Assembly (NCBI GenBank): GCA_001275005.1
Contig: JWZX01000491.1
Coordinates: 1 to 14,392 of the forward strand
Direction: 5' to 3'
DNA: 14,392 bases
Origin: Chrysochromulina tobinii
Taxonomy: Eukaryota; Haptophyta; Prymnesiales; Chrysochromulinaceae
Shown here: piece by piece, positions 1 through 5,363 of the stretch
Layout of the letters: every line of letters starts with the position of its first letter
Position numbering within the stretch: position 1 is the stretch's first letter
Position numbers and translations under genes: made by a program
The notes under the pieces: generated by a model
Databases searched by the model: none
What the model saw: only the letters and a program-made list of their open reading frames with translations
What the model was told of the DNA's origin: nothing

Positions 1-161
1 GCACGACGATCGTGATCGCACACCGGCTGAGCACGATTCGCAACGCAGACAAGATCGCTGTGGTGAGCGAGGGCAAGGTGGTCGAGGAAGGTACGCACAC
101 TGAGCTGCTCGGCAACGTTGAGGGCCTGTACTTCAATCTGGTGCTCGCACAATCTCACTGA
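1..161 (+). CDS. ABC transporter, C-terminal end of ATP-binding domain (partial)
   Basis: This is the 3' end of a gene that enters from the left. The frame beginning at base 3 gives 52 residues and then TGA at 159-161. It opens with [18 protein letters not shown], the H-loop/switch region (IAHRLST) that ends the nucleotide-binding domain of ABC exporters, followed by the usual [13 protein letters not shown] and a short tail ending LAQSH. The H-loop histidine contacts the ATP gamma-phosphate. This C-terminal layout is typical of the ABCB (P-glycoprotein/half-transporter) group, where the protein stops soon after the domain; other exporter families are possible. Substrate and membrane cannot be judged because the membrane domain lies outside the window. 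No intron is seen in this piece. Confidence 0.93.
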   Translation, partial: TTIVIAHRLSTIRNADKIAVVSEGKVVEEGTHTELLGNVEGLYFNLVLAQSH

Positions 162-178
162 GGCCGAGATCGGGCTGT

Positions 179-189
179 CCCCAAAAGGG
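179..189 (+). other. CCCCAAAAGGG element after the ABC transporter stop
   Basis: A short near-palindrome 18 bp after the stop codon, followed by ATTTAGG. Two similar elements (CCCTAAAAGGG) lie 25 and 40 bp after the stop of the auxilin gene at 10371 and 10386. The position suggests a 3'-end or transcript-processing signal, but it is absent after the other genes of the window, so the role is only a guess. Confidence 0.3.
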
Positions 190-906
190 ATTTAGGTCGT
201 CGAGCGCGCGTTAGCACGCAGACGCCCTCTCGCCTCCAAGGAGGGCATGGCGACATCCCCGCCCGCGAGATGCAAGAGCCTTTTTGGCCGTGGTCACTCG
301 GGTAGGTTGCGTGAAAGTCTTCGTCATGGTCGCACGTGGTCGCAGGCTGGGGCGGGATGGGAAGATTCTGAACAAGCATCATTCTGGATACACATACAGC
401 TCGGCTGTGTAGGATCGGTATGGCGGCATCTTGGGCCCAGAGATCGGATAGCAGGACGACTGGACCCTCGCCCTGCAGCTGCGGTGTGCTGAGTGCTGTG
501 ACGGCACGTGATTCTGAAAATGCTCGCATGAGTGTCTCGCCTCGTGTGTGTGCAGTTTTTGCACCCGGTTCGGTTCGGTTCTGGTGCGTCGGTGCAAAAG
601 CTTGTAGACCTGTCCTTGTGACCGCTCTCCGGGGCGGGCGCGTAGTCGCCCGCGTTATCCGTTCGGTTAATAACCGCGGTAAGCGCACCGGGCGCCGGGG
701 GGGGGGGCGGGCGGGGGCCGGCTACAACGGCCCTACGCAAGCCGAGCTCTATCGCTCTTACGTGTCGAAAGATTACATGCATACACGAGTCTCTTCCGCA
801 CTTCAACAATGGCACTGCGACGCGCAACACTCCAGTGGCACTCCAGAGCGCAGGATTGTCCAGTCGCAGTCCACAGAGGGCGTGTGAGTGTATACTCCTC
901 CCACGC

Positions 907-960
907 CACGCAGCCACGCAGCCACGCAGCCACGCAGCCACGCAGCCACGCAGCCACGCA
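907..960. repeat. 8-bp tandem repeat (CACGCAGC)n
   Basis: Six full copies and one partial copy of CACGCAGC lie end to end. The array stops one base before the (reverse-strand) stop codon of the M20 peptidase gene at 962-964, so it forms the very start of that gene's 3' flank. Confidence 0.9.
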
Positions 961-961
961 C

Positions 962-2911
962 TCAATTAGAGGTGGCGTTGCGCGATTGGGTGCGCACGTG
1001 CAGCGAACGCATGAAGGCGACATTCTTCGCGTGCGCCTCGACGCCGATGCGCTCATTATATCCGTGAAACATGGCCGTCTCTTCGCTGCTCAGAGCGATA
1101 GGATTGAAACGGTAGATTTGCGGGCAGAAGCCTGGAGCCCGACGCTCGACGGCTTCAAAGTGCTTCGAGTCCGAGCCGGCTACAAAGAGACCGGGGGCCA
1201 CGAGCGCCTCCGGAAAGAGCTCGCGTACCGTGGCGCCGATGGCCCGGAAGGCCGGGTGGTCGGATTGGGAGACTAAGGAAGGTTCATTGGACGCTTCGAT
1301 CTCGATCTGGATGCGCGGGTCGTCGATCACAGCCCGATCGCGCGCAATCACGCTCGCGATGGTGTCACTCGGGTGCAACCGGTGGTTGACGAGCGCATAC
1401 GCGTTAGCGGGGAGCACATTGCTCTTCTCGCCCGCTTTGAAGACGGTGAGGGCCGTCGTGGTGCGCACGAGCGTCGCTGTCTTCGGCTTGGCCGCTAGCA
1501 CCAGTCTGAGGAGCGGGTTGAAGAGCCAGAGGTTTGCAGCGACGACGCTCCACGGTCCACCTGCACCACCGAGCGCGCTAAAGAGGCGATGTGCTGCATT
1601 GAAATGTGTGGGGAACGGACTCTTCTCGAGCTTCGAGACGGCGCGTGCGAGCACGCCGATGGATGATTCGTCAGGCGGCATGGAAGCATGGCCTGGCGCA
1701 CCCAGCCCAGGTAGTGGCGTCCCGGCCGTCGGCCCCGTCTTCGTGGGATCGATCGAGAGGCGCAGCGTCAGGAAGCCCTTCTCAGCGAGACAGACCATAG
1801 CAATGGGCCTGCGGCAGAGGGGCAGCACGCCCGAGATGACAAAGAGCCCCTCATCCAGCAAAAACTCGAGGCGCGCCCCCTTGGAGTACAGGTGCTCCGC
1901 GATCCATCGGGCTCCCTCCTGCCCCCCAGTCTCCTCATCGTGTCCAAAACAGAGGTAGACGGTGCGCCGCGGTTTGAAGCCGCTCGCGAGCAGATCTTCA
2001 ACGGCCTCGAGCTGCCCCAGCACCGCCTGCTTGTCATCGATGGCACCACGACCCCAGATCTCGCCCTCGCGCACCGCGCCTCCAAACGCGTCCACCGGCA
2101 GGCCCATCGCGTCCTTCCAGCCGGCGCGCTCTCCTGCAGGAACCACGTCGAGATGGGCGTACACGGCATAGGGCAGCTCGCTCGCGTCGCTGCCCTCCCA
2201 CTCGTACACGAGCGAGAACTCGTTGATCACCTCCCTCTTCAGGTGCCGCCTCACCAGCGGGAAGCTGCGCTCGAGGTGCTGGTGCAGGTCCCTGAGTGCA
2301 TCTTCCGACTTGCGCCGCATCTGCTCGGTGACGGAGGCGTCTTCCTTGTCGTAACTGACCGTCTCGAGCCGCAGCGCCGCGCTCAAGCGCTCCGCCATCG
2401 CGTCCTTCTTGGCGAGGATGCGCGCGAGCGCCTCGGGATCGGCTTGGCTGGCGGCGGCGGCCGTATAGTCGGGCGGCGCTATGAGGAGCGTGCGCGCCAC
2501 AACCACGACAAGGAGCGATGTAAAAGAGAGCTGGAGGTACCTGAGGTACCTGCTGACGGCTGTGATGCCGGTGCTCTCTGTGGGCTCCGTGACCGCGGCC
2601 GTTGCCGTGGCGACGAGGGCAAACAGTAGCGCCACGCGCAGCGACGGCATCGCGACGCCGCGGAGATAGCCGGGCGCAGTCACGTCCACGTGCGTGCGAC
2701 CGCAGTCGTAGCCTCCGCAGTGGAGGCCGCAGCCACGGCCTAACTGAGCGAAGGCCATCGTGGGAGCCGCCTCGCAGGGCTCGCAGAGGACGTCGGCCAT
2801 CATCACAACGATCGACGGCTTCGGGGCCGTCCGCCGAAACTGTGAACGCGATGACTTGGGAGATACCGGTTGCACACTCAGAGCCCGCCTCATGCGCATG
2901 GCAGCGCTCAT
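962..2911 (-). CDS. M20 family metallopeptidase, PM20D1 / carboxypeptidase S-like
   Basis: Single open frame of 649 residues from the first ATG at 2911. Residues 245-625 match the M20 zinc-peptidase fold: HLD (H253, D255) after a YA strand, GRGAIDDK with bridging D292, catalytic and ligand glutamates in HDEETGG (E326, E327), D353 in LLDEG, and a late ligand H616 in FHGYNE. GHASMPPDESSIG around 408-418 is the PM20D1/CPS1 substrate-site signature. Family members hydrolyse, and in animals also form, peptide-like amide bonds such as N-acyl amino acids; yeast CPS1 is vacuolar. The second Met (M88, codon at 2650) begins MPSLRVALLFALVATATAA, a good signal peptide, followed by a hydrophobic segment at about 129-144, so 2650 is probably the true start; the 87 preceding residues are Cys-rich and look non-conserved. 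There is a short extra loop, KTGPTAGTPLPGLG, before GHASMPP. No intron is needed. Family confidence is high; exact substrate unknown. Confidence 0.9.
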   Translation of the reverse strand: MSAAMRMRRALSVQPVSPKSSRSQFRRTAPKPSIVVMMADVLCEPCEAAPTMAFAQLGRGCGLHCGGYDCGRTHVDVTAPGYLRGVAMPSLRVALLFALVATATAAVTEPTESTGITAVSRYLRYLQLSFTSLLVVVVARTLLIAPPDYTAAAASQADPEALARILAKKDAMAERLSAALRLETVSYDKEDASVTEQMRRKSEDALRDLHQHLERSFPLVRRHLKREVINEFSLVYEWEGSDASELPYAVYAHLDVVPAGERAGWKDAMGLPVDAFGGAVREGEIWGRGAIDDKQAVLGQLEAVEDLLASGFKPRRTVYLCFGHDEETGGQEGARWIAEHLYSKGARLEFLLDEGLFVISGVLPLCRRPIAMVCLAEKGFLTLRLSIDPTKTGPTAGTPLPGLGAPGHASMPPDESSIGVLARAVSKLEKSPFPTHFNAAHRLFSALGGAGGPWSVVAANLWLFNPLLRLVLAAKPKTATLVRTTTALTVFKAGEKSNVLPANAYALVNHRLHPSDTIASVIARDRAVIDDPRIQIEIEASNEPSLVSQSDHPAFRAIGATVRELFPEALVAPGLFVAGSDSKHFEAVERRAPGFCPQIYRFNPIALSSEETAMFHGYNERIGVEAHAKNVAFMRSLHVRTQSRNATSN

Positions 2912-3203
2912 TCTCTACCCGCTCGACGCCCTTCCCATGGGAATGTATGTTGCAGATAGTATGGAGATAGGCGCACGCCTCGTCCCGCGATCCGCCCCAC
3001 AATCAATCAGCACGAGAGACGAGAGAGGGCGGCATCCCTCGCATAGTCACCCAGGAGCGCCCAGGGGTTCTCCCCCTCACAAACAAGCCAGATCACACAC
3101 ACACACGCACGCGCACACACAGCCCGCCAACCGACCGCGCTCCCGCCAGAGTGCTGCTTGCCTTCCGCCCACGTGCTTGCCTTCCGCCAGTCAGCTCAAG
3201 GGC

Positions 3204-3237
3204 GGCCCTCGTAAACGGCCCTCGTAAACGGCCCTCG
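3204..3237. repeat. 13-bp tandem repeat (GGCCCTCGTAAAC), 2.6 copies
   Basis: Two exact copies at 3204-3216 and 3217-3229, followed by a partial third (GGCCCTCG). Non-coding spacer. Confidence 0.85.
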
Positions 3238-3303
3238 ACAATTGCGGGGCCAACGTCGTGTGCATTCGGTGCCCGACCGCCGTCATACGATCCCCTCTTC
3301 TCC

Positions 3304-3359
3304 GCGCCCACGAGCACGCGCCCAGGAGCACGCGCCCAGGAGCACGCGCCCAGGAGCAC
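3304..3359. repeat. 14-bp tandem repeat (GCGCCCAGGAGCAC), 4 copies
   Basis: Four adjoining 14-bp units; the first differs by one base (GCGCCCACGAGCAC). The array lies 36 bp beyond the predicted stop of the minus-strand gene. Because other arrays in this window form introns, it may belong to an unrecognised intron that starts at the GTGAGT overlapping that stop codon. Confidence 0.85.
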
Positions 3360-3394
3360 GCGCTCGACGAGCGCACGCGCTGGCGAGAGCGCAC

Positions 3395-5247
3395 TCACCG
3401 GCGCGCGCTGGCGAGGGCCTGGCGCGTATGCTCGTCGTTCTGCTGGCGCAGCGCACGCATCGCCTCGAGCTTCTCCCGGTGCGACAGACCGGTAAGAGGC
3501 GTGGGCGCCGCGTTCGATGCGTCGCCGAGCGGCGCGGGCGCCTGTGGCGAAGGCGCCTTGCGCTCGCCGCCCATCCATGGCGCCGCAGTGACCTGCCCGC
3601 GTGGTGTGCCCGCAGTGGCGGCCAGCTTGAGCGATAAATTGTAATCGGCCGCTGAGACCGGGTCGTGCATTGAGACGGCGCCGCGTACCTGATGAGGGAC
3701 GCACTCAAGCCCAATCAGAGGCACTCAGGGCTCATCAGGGCAAGGTGCCCACCTGATGAGGGACGCACTCAAGCCCAATCAGAGGCAATCAGGGCTCATC
3801 AGGGCGAGGTGCCCACCTGATGAGGGACGCACTCAAGCCCAATCAGAGGCCTTCACAGGGCTGTGCATCGGGACGGCGCGTCGTACCGAGCGCGAGCGAT
3901 ACTCGGACGGGTTGCCCGCGACAACGTCATTCGGCGCGGCCGCATGCATCGGGGGAGCGACGCCACTCAACGTCGGGTCCGCCTGCTGCAGACGCCACGC
4001 GCGCTTCGCATCGAGCGCGGCTGCGCGGCTCATGCCAGTCGTATCGGGCGCTTCGCGCGGCGTGGGCGGCGGCAGCATGGGCGCCGTCGTGGGCGGCAGT
4101 CGCTCGTCAGCGTAGGCATAGATGGCGAACGCGTCGGCGGCGGGAGGCGGCGGCGGCGGGGGCAGCATGATGCCCATGGGGCCGACCGGCTCCAAGGTTG
4201 TCTTCATCCCCGCGACCGGCGGCACCTGATGAGAGGGTCGCAAGTCGTGCCGATCAGCCGCAATCCGCCGCAATCCGCCGCAATCAGGGCAGTCTTCATC
4301 CCGGTTTTCGTTGGCCAGAGCCGCAATCCGCCGCAATCCGCCGCAATCAGGGCAGTCATCACCTCGAGCGCCGCCGTCTTGGCCGCCAGTGCCGCCGCCT
4401 CGTGCGCCTGGCGTGCCTCGAGCAGCTGCAGGCGGCGCTCGCGGGTCGCTTCGGCGAGGCTCTCGTCGGGGGCGAGCTCCGGGCAGAACACGCGCTGCTC
4501 AGTCACCCCCGGCGCCTTCTCTGCCACGGGGATGAGCCGGCGGCAGTTGCGCGGCGTATCGCCGTCGAGCCAGCCGCCGAGCCACGCGGTCGGATGCGCG
4601 GTGGACGAGACGCCAGCGGCGCCCGCGGCGGCCTCGGCACGTGCCGCTGCCTCGGCGAGCGCCTGCTCGTGCAGCGAGACCACCGGCTTCACCGGCGAAG
4701 GCTGCATCGCCGTCGGCGGCACGCGATGTGCGTCGCGAGCCGTGAGCGGTCGCTCAAAGTACGTGTACACGGAGCCATGCGCTCCCGACTTGACGCCAGC
4801 AGCGCCTTCCTCGGACTCGAGGCTGAGCGCGCCAATCGGCAGGTACGGCGCGCCGTCGGGTCCCTGCAGGGCGGGCTGCCACGGCGGCCCGCCCGTGCTC
4901 GTCTGGTGGGCGCTGCCCATGCGTGGCGTCGCGGTCTCAAAGCGCACGTCATGGCGCGTGGCGACAACGCCCGCCGGCGGGGCGACGAGTGTGTCCTCGA
5001 TGGCGTGCCCTCCAAACGCGCCCTTTTGCGACTCCTGCCACTGACGGTACTGGCGCAGCACATTCAAGCGCTCCATGCCCTCGAGGTGAGAGACGTCGGG
5101 AGGGCCCTGCGTGAAGTCGAACTCGATGGCCCGCTCGCTGTACTGGCGGTACTGGCGCATCACTTCGAGTCGCTCTTTGGTAGATAGTCCTGTCACGTCC
5201 GGCGGGCCCCGCGAGAAGTCGAAGTACGCATTGTAGTCAGTAGGCAT
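3395..5247 (-). CDS. Unrecognised protein with four copies of a short helical motif; three exons
   Basis: Predicted exons are 5247-4363, 4225-3887 and 3688-3395, all joined in phase 0, giving about 505 residues. I do not recognise the family. It starts MPTDYNAYFDFSRGPPDV and carries four related segments: DVTGLSTKERLEVMRQYRQ (about 17-36), DVSHLEGMERLNVLRQYRQ (51-69), DTTGMSRAAALDAKRAWRLQ (356-375) and PLTGLSHREKLEAMRALRQ (472-490). The first two are each preceded by FDF..GPPDV. The middle is Ala/Pro-rich, with a seven-proline run. There is no signal peptide or membrane segment, so it is probably cytoplasmic. The gene diverges from the kinesin gene with 116 bp between start codons, which suggests shared control. 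Exon 2 could instead run on to 3857, adding VRRAVPMHSP, but that would duplicate the VRGAVSMHDP that opens exon 3, so the shorter exon is preferred. The stop TGA overlaps a GTGAGT, so a further downstream exon cannot be excluded. Confidence 0.7.
3688..3850. repeat. 64-bp tandem repeat, about 2.6 copies
   Basis: Units starting CCTGATGAGGGACGCACTCA at 3688, 3752 and 3816 are nearly identical. Each full unit boundary carries an inverted repeat (CTCATCA ... TGATGAG) at 3731-3760 and 3795-3824. Confidence 0.92.
3689..3886 (-). other. Intron 2 of the four-motif gene: 64-bp tandem array
   Basis: On the minus strand it runs GTACGA...CATCAG and is followed by exon 3 starting GTACGCGGC. The first 32 bases of the intron match the first 32 of exon 3 at 25 positions. 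The rest is 2.6 copies of a 64-bp unit (unit starts on + at 3688, 3752 and 3816). Each unit begins GT and ends CATCAG, so there are internal CAG|GTGGGC junctions. An alternative 5' site at 3856 (GTGAAG) would keep the frame but duplicate ten residues in the protein. Confidence 0.65.
4226..4362 (-). other. Intron 1 of the four-motif gene, with 63-bp-spaced duplicated block
   Basis: The intron opens GTGATGACTG after codons for A-L-E and ends CATCAG|GTGCCGCCG. Splicing gives ...TAALE-VPPVAGMKTT in phase 0. It contains two copies of a 39-bp block (+ strand 4256-4294 and 4319-4357), each with 10-bp subrepeats of CAATCCGCCG. Removing it avoids the stop codon that follows RCRRSRG in the unspliced frame. 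Confidence 0.7.
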
Positions 5248-5363
5248 GGGCGCGGACGGGTAGCTTCTCGACGTTCACACGCGTCACTTTGTGAATGTGG
5301 AAAGCAGTACTGCTCAGAAAGGAAATACGATTTCAATTCAATTGAGTGGGGAGCGTCGGCAAC
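5248..5363. promoter_or_regulatory. Divergent promoter region between the four-motif gene and kinesin
   Basis: Only 116 bp separate the two start codons, so both 5' UTRs and promoters must fit here unless there are upstream exons. A perfect 12-bp palindrome, AGCAGTACTGCT, lies at 5303-5314, close to the midpoint, and an inverted repeat TTCACA/TGTGAA lies at 5274-5295. The segment is less GC-rich than the flanking coding DNA. No TATA box is evident. Confidence 0.5.

Larger units (their letters stand above)
162..961. other. Convergent intergenic region, no gene recognised
   Basis: This stretch holds the 3' flanks of two convergent genes (ABC transporter on + and M20 peptidase on -). Open frames here on both strands look like GC-rich chance frames: they are Arg/Ser/Pro-rich and show no domain. 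It contains a CCCCAAAAGGG element shortly after the ABC stop, a run of 11 G at 697-707 inside a G-rich patch, and an 8-bp tandem repeat at 907-960. I see no tRNA or other RNA gene. Confidence 0.6.
2912..3394. other. Spacer between two minus-strand genes: promoter of the peptidase gene plus short repeats
   Basis: No convincing gene is seen. The region would hold the promoter and 5' UTR of the M20 peptidase gene and the 3' flank of the four-motif gene. It contains a CA/CG dinucleotide-rich stretch around 3092-3121, two copies of TGCTTGCCTTCCGCC (3155 and 3174), a 13-bp repeat at 3204-3237 and a 14-bp repeat at 3304-3359. Confidence 0.55.

Noticed and set aside
324-965. Several 70-213 residue open frames in the 162-961 region
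   Set aside because: No domain, signal or conserved motif; mutually overlapping on both strands; contain translated 8-bp repeats.
2034-3002. 322-residue minus-strand frame overlapping the M20 peptidase
   Set aside because: Same strand, different frame, Arg/Ala-rich shadow of the peptidase gene with no motif.
3857-3886. Longer exon 2 of the four-motif gene, ending at 3857 with a GTGAAG donor
   Set aside because: It keeps the frame but would put VRRAVPMHSP directly before VRGAVSMHDP; the pattern in the other introns points to the upstream copy being intronic. Kept as an alternative in the feature notes.
3863-5044. 393-residue plus-strand open frame opposite the four-motif gene
   Set aside because: Runs through the repeat introns and has composition-biased Ala/Ser/Arg translation; the minus strand has the repeated motif and clean phase-0 splicing.
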